Assembly: GCA_022432975.1 (NCBI GenBank)
Contig: CM039506.1
Coordinates: 17,868,121-17,932,120, forward strand
From: Begonia masoniana
Taxonomy: Eukaryota > Streptophyta > Magnoliopsida > Cucurbitales > Begoniaceae
DNA length: 64,000 nt
Direction: 5' to 3'
Position numbers and translations under genes: made by a program. The notes beneath the pieces were generated by a model, which did not search any database, was not told the DNA's origin, and was given only the letters and a program-made list of their open reading frames with translations. This document shows positions 1 through 10,038 of this stretch, one piece after another. Positions within the stretch are counted from its first letter, which is position 1; each line of letters begins with the position of its first letter.

Positions 1-263
1 TTATTATAAGTTATTCAAATTATAATTATTTATTTGTTTCAGTTTATTTTAAAAAAACAAAAATAAAATTAGACAGAGTTTCGTTTGTTTTATGATTCCT
101 CCATAGCTATCTTCAAACAATTTCTGTAAATTCAAATCACAAATATATACCTAGTAATCAGATTCCAGTACAAATAATCTACATCAAGAAATAAAATTAA
201 AGTACATCAAATTTACAGACGAAAAGTAAAGTACATAAAATGAAATACAACATCTAAACTATA
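1..263. other. AT-rich flank without gene
   Basis: I see no coding or structured feature here. It lies just downstream of the minus-strand pseudogene that ends at 264 and may be its 3' untranslated part or the edge of its parent element. Confidence 0.5.
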
Positions 264-1530
264 CTACTCAGATGGGATATCGTCGTTTTCGGGCACCATC
301 CTCCTAGTGAGCTCTCTAAAGGTCTCATTGAGATAGTCCTGTGACTCAACCACCTTTTGTAGGCTCACGGCGAGCTCCTCGACACTGCCTATGAGGAACT
401 CCATCCTCTGCTCCCTCTGTTGCTCCATCTGCTGTTGCATCTGATACCTCTGGTCTAGCTGCTGTTGCTACATCTGGTATCTCTGATCCAGCTGTTGATG
501 CATCTGGTACATATGCTGCATCTGTTGCTGCATCTCATATATCTGCTATATATGTTGCATCATGTCCTATCTACTATCAGTCTGAAGGGCAAATGGTAGC
601 ATGGTCACGGTGGCGGGGGCGTCCTCCTCCATCAGAACATCCCGAGATGTGGAGGCCCCGAGATCTCCCTTCAGCATCCAAGACCCGGTGAATTCGACTA
701 GGCCTGTTCGAGTCAAATGAAGCCTGTCAAATACATCGATGGATCTCAGAGCTCTCCTTTGCTCTACAGTGGGTAGCTGAACCTGAGATTGCTCCATGAT
801 CTTCCAAATCAGTGTTCCGTACGGCAGATTTCTGTTTCGTGTTCACCCGATCTCTTCCATGTGCCATAAAATCATGTATGCAGCGTCAAACATCGTGCCG
901 CTGTACAGCTTCTCCAAGACATAGAGATCTATCAAGCTTACTAGATCTCTATGTCCAACCCTAGGCAGTAAGGTGTGGCTGATTAGGTTGTGAACAACTA
1001 GAGCTTTTACATTCAATTTCTTTTGACTTCGGTTTGATGAAGGCTGTAATTTTCAAATTCTGATGAATCTGACTAAGGACATGCAGGCCATCTGCTGATA
1101 TTGCAAAATCACACTTTCGGGAAGCGTGATAGTATTTGACTACGTCTTCTGTGATAAATCCCAACAGTTTGTTCACATCACCTGCACCCACGATAATATA
1201 AGTACCAAATAGGTACGTCTTCAAGTACTCATTTCTTCCGGTAGTGGTCAAGTTCGCGTAAAATAAGTAAATTATTTTGTCGGAGCTGTCTCCCGGCATA
1301 TCGTAGTAGACCGGAGATGCGGTCAAACATCGCCTTGATCTCTAAAGTATCCCAACCGCTGAAGTTGACAGTCTTACCATAAATAATCGAGGGGATTGAC
1401 ATATCCCACTCGAACTGCTGTTGATACACCTAGTTTCAAAATTCCATTGACAAATAACCAGGCGGCGGTCACGACACTTGATCCGGAGCACCTTGCGACG
1501 AAGGTGCCTGATTTGATGGGCTAGCTTGTG
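264..1530 (-). pseudogene. broken plant-transposon-type protein (PF20167-like)
   Basis: On the minus strand, from about 1530 to a TAG at 264-266, pieces of one protein can be read in order. They are a Ser/Pro/Gln-rich start (about 1440-1530), a core with FYANL and LKTYLFGT (about 1200-1265), LLGFITEDV, then HTLLPRVGHRD and ILWHMEEIG (about 845-1000), LPYGTLIWKI (about 795-830), a Gln/Met-rich tail (about 405-560) and the end ENDDIPSE. This order and these motifs match my memory of the family called 'putative plant transposon protein'. Its members are numerous in plant genomes, tied to retroelements, and of unknown biochemical role. Damage: stops around 1431-1480, frame changes near 1326 and 1015, TGA at 843-845, and TAGs at 567, 546 and 468. 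It is a fossil. The family is fairly sure, the N-terminal limit is not. Confidence 0.65.
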
Positions 1531-1532
1531 TC

Positions 1533-1550
1533 GGGGGGGGGGGGGGGGGG
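1533..1550 (+). repeat. G18 homopolymer
   Basis: Eighteen consecutive G. It lies at the upstream edge of the pseudogene, with a C19 run 330 bp further on. Runs of this length are often mis-sized in assemblies. Confidence 0.9.
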
Positions 1551-1879
1551 AGCCTTTCATTTGAAAAAAATTTTTGGGCCCATTGCAAAACGTAGGGTTT
1601 TGGATTTTTGGCAATTAGGAGGCTTGGGTTTGAGATTTTTGACGATTAGGCAGCTCGACTTTCGAATTTTTGCAGATTTAGAGGCTCGATTTCATATTTT
1701 TGACAGTGGAGGCCTTGAGTTTTGGATGATGAGACTTCGGATTTTGGGATTTGGTCAGTGAGCACTGAGATTTGAGGATTTTCAGTGACAATAATCACGG
1801 ATTCGGTGATTTTTCTCTCGGTTTCAGACGAAGGAGGGTGCACAAGGGGCTAATGTTATATATACTATCAGGAGATTGA
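1551..1879. other. skewed spacer, no gene
   Basis: The segment between the G18 and C19 runs is rich in G and T on the plus strand and in C and A on the minus strand. Short open frames on both strands have no recognisable domain. Confidence 0.5.
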
Positions 1880-1898
1880 CCCCCCCCCCCCCCCCCCC
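1880..1898 (+). repeat. C19 homopolymer and C-rich tail
   Basis: Nineteen consecutive C, followed to about 2030 by several separate C5-C6 blocks in GGCCCCCC-like contexts. Confidence 0.9.
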
Positions 1899-2116
1899 AT
1901 TTGAGGAAGAACGCCCCCCGTTATGGCCCCCCGAGTCTTGGACACGACCCTCTGCGCTTCAGGACAAGGCCCCCCGTTTTAAAATTGCTCTGTAACACTG
2001 GGGGCCAAGCTAAAATGAACGGCCCCCCATGTTTTTCCACGTGCAACACACGTGCGCGATGGTTCTACACCACCGCGTCAACCACCGAATAGAATGAGGT
2101 GCCGCACTTGGAGAAC

Positions 2117-2155
2117 AGTCCCCCGTTCTCTTTGTAAAATACAGAACGGGGGACT
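2117..2155. repeat. perfect 13-bp inverted repeat
   Basis: Arms 2117-2129 (agtcccccgttct) and 2143-2155 are exact reverse complements around a 13-nt spacer. The cruciform or RNA hairpin would be stable, with five G:C pairs in a row. The function is unknown. Confidence 0.85.
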
Positions 2156-2917
2156 ATCGGGCGTTCGTTGTTAAATTGTTAGATTTTTGATATTTTTAGG
2201 CTTGTTTTGTTAGGGTTAATACTTTAAGGGGGGTTTAAATCGATACTTTGAGGTTCAAAATGGTTTTTATCTATTTTTTTTTGGAGAAATGAGGACAGTT
2301 TCTTAGAAAAAAAGACATTTATATTCCCACTTTGAAACAAGTTCTGTTATTGAAGATTTCTTTTGGTAGTTCGTCAACTCTTGGTTAAGTTATAAATCCA
2401 GGCATGTATAGACAGTGCAAAGGCTGATGAAGCATAGAAATTAATGAGATAATTTGGTGATTATCTAAAAATTTGGTAAGTGCTTTTGAGAGTGCACTTT
2501 TGATAAAATTGCACGTGTAGCACATGACATAAACTCAAAGGTATGTGAACACTAGAAATTAAGGGTGGAATCGGTTCGGGTTGACCGGCTAAACCGAACC
2601 AATGATTATGTCTTATTTGGTTCGCTTTCAATTTTAGAAATATTGATTTTGGAACCGAGCGGAGTAAAATCAAAGTTCTCGGGTTGTTTTTTCAAAAACT
2701 GATCGTAACTGAACTGAACTGAACTGAACCGATATATTAATATTTACCTATGTTATTTACTTTTAATTTTAAAAATTATAAAAAAAAATTTGACCAAACT
2801 GAACCACATGGGACTAAATTAACAACAATTGAGTTCAAATTGAAAAAAATCTAAAACTAAAACCTAATTGGAACCAAATCGAGAGATGCTGAAAAAAATC
2901 CAACTCTGTCATATTGA

Positions 2918-2950
<33 letters not shown>

Positions 2951-3289
2951 GCGTGCAGATCACAACCAAATACTTCCCCCATAACTCCCCTATTTCTTCT
3001 TCATGATCATTATCCTTCTAAAATTAACAATTCTGATTTTTCCTCTTCATCGTCATCTCCTTCTCAGATTATTAGTTCTAATTTATAAAAATAAAAATAC
3101 TCTTTCTCACTCCTCTACTTTCTCTAATCTCTCTTTCTGCTCGACCACAGAAAACTCTCTCTTCACAATTCTTTGACCATATTCTCCTTCTCGTTGATAG
3201 GAGTTTCTGGGAATATAAAAGTAACCAATTTTATCTAATCCAAATTCTGTTACAATGACTAAAAGAGATTTTGGAGAACTTGAGAAAAC
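2156..3289. other. non-coding repeat-derived stretch
   Basis: There is no gene. About 2560-2900 contains many GGTTCGG/CCGAACC-like words in both orientations and a short (AACTG)n run near 2708-2728, as in a decayed foldback repeat common in plants. From about 2985 it is pyrimidine-rich. The 3' LTR of the copia element should lie around here, but I could not find its ends. Confidence 0.4.
2921..2948 (+). repeat. (CT)14 microsatellite
   Basis: Fourteen uninterrupted CT units. Confidence 0.95.
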
Positions 3290-3789
3290 TTTGTCTTCAT
3301 GGTGGCATTTGTAACTCCTTCAATATCTTTCTCATCTTATAGCATGACATACACAAAATGTAAAAGCAACATATGCAACTTCATAGATAGATAGAGTCAT
3401 AATTTGTCGTTTCTTCAAACTCCAAATAAAAGTTGTAGCACTCACGTAGAAAACAAAACCTGTTGTGTTCTTCCGATCATCTATATCTCCACCCCCAATT
3501 AATATCACTATACTGACAACATTAAATTCATAAAAAAAGGAATAACGCAAGCCAAAACCAATTATACCTTTGATATATCGAAGAATCCACTTCGCTGCCT
3601 TGAAATGTGTTATGGTAGTGACTTCATGAATCAACTGACCAGTCTAACTCCTAAAAGAATATCAGGTCTTGTGTAAAGTAAACACCTCAAACTTCCAACA
3701 AGAATCTTGAAAGTTGTAGAATCAATTTTCTCTCATTCCTAAATTTTTGATAGTTTCACTCCACATGCCACTAGAGTGTTCACGAGATG
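3290..3789 (-). pseudogene. Ty1/copia RT C-terminal part and RNase H, 3' end of pol
   Basis: The minus strand encodes CGVKLSK (about 3750), LVGSLR...TRPDIL (about 3670-3715), FKAAKWILRYIKG (about 3570-3610) and DDRKNTTGFVFY (about 3450-3485). This is the end of copia RT and the start of RNase H, which would degrade RNA in the RNA:DNA hybrid. The frame carries stops and there are frame changes below about 3340. The reading joins the copia segment that resumes at 23529 (...KFKLEN/CHLVNT...), with Cassandra inserted in a 5-bp duplicated site. It is the oldest layer of the nest and not functional. Confidence 0.85.
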
Positions 3790-3794
3790 ACAAT

Positions 3795-4181
3795 TGTAAC
3801 GACCTCTTATCCCAGCAAGATATTGTCCGCTCTGGGGATTGAGCTGTAACCCAATATCCTCCCCTCACAGCTTTGTTTGGCGAAGGACTTTCCAGTTGGT
3901 CACCCAACCTGGTACTACTCTCGCCGAAGCATTTTTAACTTCAGGAGTTCTTATGGGATCCGTTGTCAATTGTGCTCCAAAACACGTCTTACTATCTTGG
4001 GAGGGTTTCCTTACATATATTTCATTTCCACATACTTTCCCGGCGATGTGGGATTGTGATGACCCCCTTTTTACAACCCGGGATTCGCCTATACTCGAGT
4101 CCAGGGATTCGCCTACACTCGGCTTAGGTCTCGAGATTTGCCCCGCAGTCGTACTCATATGTGCACATTCGGGTCATCACA
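3795..4181 (-). repeat. Cassandra 3' LTR
   Basis: The intact 387-bp copy, which shows what the broken right LTR looked like. After the 5S-like part it contains a GATGTGGGATTGTGA-type stretch common to this family. Confidence 0.85.
3883..3964 (-). other. 5S rRNA-like segment in Cassandra LTR
   Basis: The plus strand reads as the reverse complement of the central and 3' part of plant 5S rRNA: GGATCCCAT, a degenerate A-box/IE/C-box region, and GGTGACC near the 3' end. The box A equivalent is damaged (TTAAAAATGCTTCGG). It is a transposon-borne pol III promoter relic, not a 5S gene. Confidence 0.85.
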
Positions 4182-4252
4182 ATCACCATCCCTTAGGGGC
4201 CCAACATCCTCGTTGGCCACATTTCTGGTTGGATACAGGCTCTTATACCATT
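4182..4252 (-). other. Cassandra internal domain with primer site
   Basis: The plus strand has gctcttatacca at 4239-4250, i.e. TGGTATAAGAGC on the minus strand, one base from the tRNA-iMet primer sequence TGGTATCAGAGC. It lies two bases from the right LTR. The other end has a minus-strand purine-rich TAAGGGATGGTGAT next to the left LTR, which serves as the polypurine tract. There is no coding capacity. Confidence 0.85.
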
Positions 4253-4338
4253 TGTAACGACCCCTTATCCCAGCAAGATATTATCCTCTCTGGGGATTGG
4301 GCTGTAGCCTAATATCCTCCCCTCACGGCTTTGTTTGG

Positions 4339-4416
4339 CGAGGACTTCCCAGTCGGTCACCCAACCTAGTACTACTCTCGCCGAAGCACTTTTAACTTCG
4401 GAGTTCTTATGGGATC
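4339..4416 (-). other. second 5S rRNA-like segment (right LTR)
   Basis: The same 5S-derived block in the 5' LTR. It is somewhat closer to 5S than the left copy (GGACTTCCCAG is preserved). The LTR is broken shortly after it by the insertion at 4436. Confidence 0.85.
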
Positions 4417-4820
4417 CTGTTGTCAATTGTGCTCCAGTAACGCCCGGTTCTTTTTTAGGTCTTAGATTTTTAGCTATGCAATGACATTTTCGTAAATAAA
4501 GGCAATTAAGCCGTTTCACGAATGGAAAGTTCTATTGGAACTCTATGAATGAATAGGAGTCTCTGGAGGAATAAGAGAATTTTTGGAGATGTAATGACGG
4601 TTTTACGAGTTTTGATATTTCTCGCAATTTAAGGGTATTTTAGTAAATATAGCAAACGAGGTCTGTTTTGTAAACGAAAGTTTTATTAGAACCCTGGTGA
4701 TAAATTAGAATATTTGGTGAAATAAGGAAATTTTGGAGGAACGAAATCGATATGTGAAATAACGGATTTAGTTGAGAGTTGAGTATAAGGGTAATATGGT
4801 AAATTGCAAAGTCAATATTT

Positions 4821-4828
4821 TATAAAAA
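4821..4828 (+). promoter_or_regulatory. candidate LTR TATA box
   Basis: TATAAAAA stands alone in the LTR, about 170 bp upstream of the first candidate splice donor and followed by a CT-rich leader, as expected for an LTR promoter. Confidence 0.45.
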
Positions 4829-5360
4829 CAAAATACCTCTCTCTTCCCTCCCCCATTTTCACGATTCTTCTTCTTCTAGAGGGTTTTTCTCCCTTCTCTG
4901 CGTTTCCTCTCCTCCGCGGTGATTTCCTTATTCGGTCAACAATTCCACCTCTTAGCGATTGGTTTTCTTCCTCCATTTCCTTCCAATATTAAAGCCCTAG
5001 GTATGGTACGAGTACTCTGGACCGTTAATTTCTGATTTTTAGGGTTTAAAACGGTTAGGATTTTTGTTTAGGGTTTTGAGAAATTATAGGTTTATGTTAG
5101 AAATTGTTAGGTTTGCTGTATTATTAACTTACGATGATAGATTGAGGGTTTTCATCGATAGTTAGGTTGAAATCGGTGGTTAAACGATATAATTTCCATT
5201 AAATCTAGATTATGGAATTTGCGAGCGCCATGTGTTCGATAGAATGCCTGAACGGCATAAATTAAGTTTTAGGAAATTTCTCTTAGCTAGGAGTTTCATT
5301 TGGCCTTTAGAACGGTTTGTTTGGATTTAGCTTTATTGACCCAATTGTGAAATGTCTTAG

Positions 5361-5406
5361 GTAACGAAGTTCAAAAAATGGACGCTCGATTTGCTAAAGA
5401 CGTCAG
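5361..5406 (+). other. candidate LTR mini-exon
   Basis: 46 nt between acceptor TCTTAG and donor CAG|GTAAGT. Corresponding mini-exons, bounded in the same way, can be read in the other LTRs: 29995-30038 (-), 32015-32059 (+), 44078-44129 (-), 27965-28024 (-), 8627-8677 (-) and 15296-15344 (-). The interior sequence differs; the splice-like ends persist. Confidence 0.5.
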
Positions 5407-6424
5407 GTAAGTTCTCGTGACTTACTGTGGCTGATTGGCCTACACCATAAGTCGAGTTTTGACGTTGAGGATTATTTGGTGATATTTATGTTTATATGCT
5501 TTGGTTGGGTAGTTTAGGGTTAGTTGTTTTGTAGGTTACGTTTGTATTGTTTTGATGGTACGCACGTTGTATGTTTATGTTACGCTTTTATTGTCATGCA
5601 TCATCGTTTTACAAACATCATGAAAAATAAATTTATGAATGGATTTCACGAAAGAAAATGAAATGTGATGACTTACATAGACGAATGAAAATGAGACGAC
5701 TAAGACGACTGAAATGAGAGGACTAAGACGACTGAAATGAGACGACTGAAATGTGACGACTAATACGAACTGATAAATGAAATGAATGCATGAAAGTTAT
5801 GAAAATTGAATATACATGTTCATGCATTGTTACTTACGTAGAACTTACTGAGATTTATCTCATAGGCGTCTTTATGGTGTAGGTGAACTCGAAACAGGTG
5901 AGGAAGACATTCCTCCGCTCGATGAACACGCAGGTTGAAGAAGGGTACCCGTGGGAGTGCGCTGTGCAGTCGAGGCGATTTTGACCCGTGGGGATGTATA
6001 TAAGTATTTTTGGGGATATGTTAATTAGAAATGATCGATGATTGTATAAGGAGAATTAGATGGGTTGAAGGGTGACTCGTTAGGAGATGTATATGTTTTG
6101 ATGTTTTGGAAACCCATTTTATAAACTGCTTTTGAAAAGTATTCTATTGAAGATATACTGGACTGCTTGGTGATTTTAAACTCGTAGGGATTATTTGATT
6201 TTCAAACGGATCCATGCAGTTCGTCTTTATGAAGTTCCACTATTTTTTTATTATGTTTTGAGTAGGTTTGGTGGCTGAGGAATTAAAGAATGAATGAGGT
6301 TAAGAGTGATTTATAATGAAGTGTTTAAGTGTGTTTAGGTGTAGTTGAAGTGAGAAAAGGAAAGGAGAGAAGAATTGTGATATGTGTGTGAAGGATGAAG
6401 GATGCAGGGAGAGAAGAAGGCAGG

Positions 6425-6590
6425 CCCTCTGGACTTAAAAATCCAGAGGGGGTTCGCCGATCGATCGCCAAGGAGGGCGATTGATCGGCACCCCTGCTGG
6501 CCATATGTGTTCTGGAAACAGAACGCTGGCCGATCGATCGGCCATTGATGGGGCGATCGATCGCCTACAGAAGGGGCGATCGATCGCCTA
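6425..6590 (+). repeat. hairpin and GATCGATC palindrome cluster in LTR A1
   Basis: Contains hairpin CCCTCTGGA/TCCAGAGGG (6425-6433, 6442-6450), hairpin GTTCTG/CAGAAC (6509-6524), the 18-bp perfect palindrome TGGCCGATCGATCGGCCA (6527-6544), and GGCGATCGATCGCC twice (6552-6565, 6575-6588). It lies in the 3' part of the LTR, in what would be the transcript leader. Confidence 0.85.
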
Positions 6591-6987
6591 TGTTAATTGC
6601 TGAATCGGGCGAATTTGCCCCTTTCCAATTGTTTTCTGAAGCTTTATTTTATTATGTGTAAATATTATTTTCGTTAAATGATTTTCACGCGATTTCAACG
6701 ACTTAGACTTCGATTTAAAGTTATTAAAGTCAAAATTTACTTAATGTTTTAAAAAGAAAAATTTTACGGGAATTTTAAAGGGGTTAGAACTAGGGACGTT
6801 TCAGCTCCAAAACGCGTCTTACTATCTTGGGAGGGTTTCCTTACATATGTTTCATTTTCACATACTTCCCCAAGCGATGTGAGATTGTAACGACCCCCTT
6901 TTTACGACCCGAGATTCGCCTATACTCAAGTCCAGGATTCGCTTACACTCAGCTGAGGTCCCGAGGTTTGCCCCGCAACCCGAGGTT

Positions 6988-8948
6988 TGTAACGCCCCGA
7001 ATTAATCAACCCGGTTCTCTACTCACACTCACTAAACTGAACTAGAAAATTTAAAAAAAAATAAAACTTTACCCATCGATATAAAACATTATCGTTTAAA
7101 CGATTAAAATAATTTTAGCGGAAGACATTTACGTAAAACAGAGTCATTACGAAAACAAACTAACAAACCTTTAAATATAAAATCTTTCGCAACATCTCTG
7201 CGACAACTACAGCCAGTTCAACTCTACTGGATGATCTTGCACCCACAGAGTCTGTCGTCACAACCTTGGATGACGTACTCATCTACAACTCTGGACGACA
7301 AACTCTGGATAAGCGACTTTAGATGACGCGACTCTGGACGACAACTTTGGACAACTGTTCCTCATTGTCCACGGCTACATAGACTTATTGTCTACGGATT
7401 ATCATCCACAGTCTTACTTAGACTTATCGCCCACAGACCACGTCACTTTAACGTCCCGGGTCCACGTGACTTCATCGTCCACGGGTTACATAAACCCATC
7501 GTCCACGGCTACATAGACTTATTATCTACGGATTGTCGTCCACGGACTTACTTAAATTTATCCTCCGACCACGTGACTTTATCGTCCATGGTCCACGTGA
7601 CTACTTACTTTGGACGACAACTTTGGACGATATCATTTCACTGACAGTTTGGACGACTGTTTTGTTCACAGAATAGAATACTATTTTCACTTTCAACTTT
7701 AGACGATGTTCTCGTCCACGACTTTGGACGAGAATTCATCCACAACCCTAGACGACATTCCAACAACTAAACAATACTTTAACCGATTATGCACTAATTA
7801 GTGGACGATTCTGACTACTAAGAGGACATATAAAATTTGTCAGCAACCATTCAAAACAACCTAAATCCATTTCTTACTCAAATCTAGAAAAAACTACAGT
7901 TAGAACTGACCATGTTTCATAACCAGAATAATTTCAAACAAACTTAACAAAACATTAAAACAACCGCTGTCATTAAAATTCTCAGCACACATTAGCTAAA
8001 CATTTGTCCACTAAGTTCCACACATACTACCATTGGTTTAACCACCTCATCAGTGCACCAGATCGTGGCATGAATGCGCTCTACCAACTGCACCTATTCT
8101 TCATTATACTCAGAGAATTCACCTGTAGTCACCTCAGCACCTACATCACAAAACTCATCTATTAGCCTAATGCTAAATAAGTAGAGCAATAATGAAATGA
8201 AATGCTGAAACATAAATCCTATTCATATTGTTTCTACTCTCATAGTTTATGTTGTATTTATGTTCATTCCCTGTTGATCCCCTGTTCGATGGGAAGCAGA
8301 TGAATTTTCCTAAAGCATACATCCTCTGACTCGATTAATGGGCGGATTAGTTCCCTTAATAGCTATTCTTGATCCCCCTGTTCGATGGGAAGTGGATCAT
8401 TTTTCCCAAAGTACAAATATCCTCTGTTCTCGATTAAGGTGCGGATTAATTCCTTTAATAGTTAAACTGATTCAATCTGCTCATGTCTTACCATGCTATT
8501 ATATATATAAATACATTTTCGTATTCTTTAAAAAACATGATATATGCCAACTAAAAATCATTCAAACATACATATATCCTACTGTTTTGTGATGTAGGCC
8601 CGAAGGCACACACATACTCTACTTACCTGGTCTCCTGAAAAATGTTTAGGTTGTAAGCTACTTCGAGAGTTGCTCACCTAGAATGGAGGAATCGGGCGGA
8701 AATTACCGGGAGTAGCCTGTTGAGTTGAGCACCGAAAAGGAAGAGAAGGAGAAGAGTAAAGTGGCGGCTGCTATGCATTAATCACAGAACCCTTTCCTTA
8801 AATACGTTATCCATAAATAAATCCCCAATTACTATTATGCCTTTGCCTAGTCACTCATTAACCTAACCACTATTTCTCCCTATTTCTTCCATAAAACGTA
8901 CACCATTAGTTGATAAAGTAAATTGGTTCAATAGAACCAGGTGTTACA
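6988..8948 (-). repeat. element D 3' LTR
   Basis: A 1,961-bp LTR. Its plus-strand 5' third is dense in TGGACGAC-type words and ccacgtgac boxes. A duplicated ~95-bp block starts at 8276 and 8371. The candidate second intron (minus strand) runs 8626 to 8141, with CCAG|GTAAGT at 8626 and GTAG|GTG ending at 8141. Its arms 8584-8598 and 8140-8154 are perfect 15-bp complements. Confidence 0.9.
7463..7599. promoter_or_regulatory. G-box cluster in D LTR
   Basis: CACGTG at 7463-7468, 7570-7575 and 7594-7599, always in the context ccacgtgac. The other D LTR has four (21964, 21988, 22098, 22122). CACGTG is the core bound by plant bZIP and bHLH factors. Here it sits toward the transcript 3' part of the LTR, so a promoter role is uncertain. 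Confidence 0.4.
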
Positions 8949-10038
8949 ATCTACCTCCCTTAAAAGAATTTTGTCCTCAAAATTCAGTACCTGAATAATT
9001 CTGGATGCTAGTCCATCATGTCCTGCTGACGTTCCCAAGTTGCCTCCTCTACGTTCTAGTTATGCCATAAAACTTTCACTAGTGGAACCTCTTTGTTGCG
9101 TAAAACTTTCACTGCATAGTCTAGGATCTCTACTGGTCTCTCCTCATAGGTAAGAGTAGGATGAATTTCAATATTCTGCTGTTCAATAACCTGAGATGGA
9201 TTCCGCATACACTTCTTCAGCATAGAAACGTGGAACACATTATGAATTCCTTCCATAGAGGCAGGCAATTGTAACTGATAAGCTGTCTTCCCAATCCTCT
9301 TCAAGATTGAGAATGGCCCGATATATCTGATGTTCAACTTGCCTCTCTTGCTAAATCTCACAACTCCTTTGAACGGTGAAACTTTAAGAAAAACTTCATC
9401 ACCAACTTCAATTCCAAATCTCTACATCTTCTATCGGCATAGCTTTTCTGCCAGCTTTGAGCTGTCAAGATTTGCTGTCGGATAAGGGCAACCTTCTCTA
9501 CTGTCTGTTGCACGATATCAGAACCAATCAAATGTGCTTCTCCAACTTCATCCCAGTACAATGGAGATCTGCACCTTCGCCCATATAATGCCTTGTACGG
9601 TGCCATACCTATTGTCGCCTGAAAACTGTTGTTATAAGAAAATTCCACCAACGATAGGTACTTACTCCAAGAACCCTGGAATTCTAATACGCATGCTCGA
9701 AGCATGTCCTATAGTGTTTGAATAGTCCTCTCAGATTGTCCGTCAATTTGAGGGTGAAAAGCCGTACTAAAATTGAGCTGCGTACCCATAGCCTTGTGCA
9801 GACTCTTCCAGAACTTTGATGTAAACCTAGAATCTCGATCTGATACTATTGTGATAGGAACTTAATGCAATCGTACAATCTCATGCACATACAGCTCAGC
9901 GAGCTGATCCATAGAGTATGTCATCTTCATCGGCAGGAAATGGACAGATTTAGTTAGACGATCAACTATGACCCATATTCCATGATGACCCCTTGCTGTC
10001 TGAGGTAACCCCACAACAAAATCCATCGTTATTTGTTC
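8949..10038 (-). pseudogene. D integrase catalytic core, C-terminal domain and chromodomain
   Basis: End of pol. Reading right to left: the integrase core with its first Asp in MDFV (about 10020), SDRDSRF with the second Asp (about 9830), and the Glu in DGQSER (about 9735); NNSFQATIGMAPYKALYGRRCRSP (split here only for naming: NNSFQATIG, then MAPYKALYGRRC; about 9550-9640); LGDEVF-like basic region; GPFSILKRIG; FHVSMLKKC; and a chromodomain with EERPVEILD and KEVPLVKVLW (about 9060-9150). The catalytic triad residues are all visible, but stop codons occur near 10039, 9870 and 9710, and there is a frame change near 9360. The chromodomain of such elements binds heterochromatin marks and steers integration. 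Confidence 0.88.

Larger units (their letters stand above)
4436..6803 (+). mobile_element. solo LTR, family A copy 1
   Basis: A 2,368-bp LTR flanked by GCTCC (4431-4435, 6804-6808). It begins AGTAACGCCC (first T of TGTAAC mutated) and ends TTTCA. No internal domain or partner LTR is present, so it is the product of LTR-LTR recombination. Candidate transcript features in order: TATAAAAA at 4821-4828, exon 1 to donor CTAG|GTATGG at 5001, acceptor TCTTAG at 5360, a 46-nt mini-exon, donor CAG|GTAAGT at 5407, a small 'gacgactgaaatg' repeat (about 5690-5770), acceptor GTGTAG at 5882, then a hairpin and GATCGATC palindrome cluster (6425-6590). The same plan recurs in copies at 28403 and 31222. Confidence 0.9.

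Noticed and set aside
2117..2155. Intrinsic transcription terminator
   Set aside because: The hairpin is not followed by a T run, and the DNA is eukaryotic.
3883..3964. Functional 5S rRNA gene
   Set aside because: Only the central and 3' part is present, box A is damaged, and it sits in an LTR repeated at 4339. This is Cassandra.
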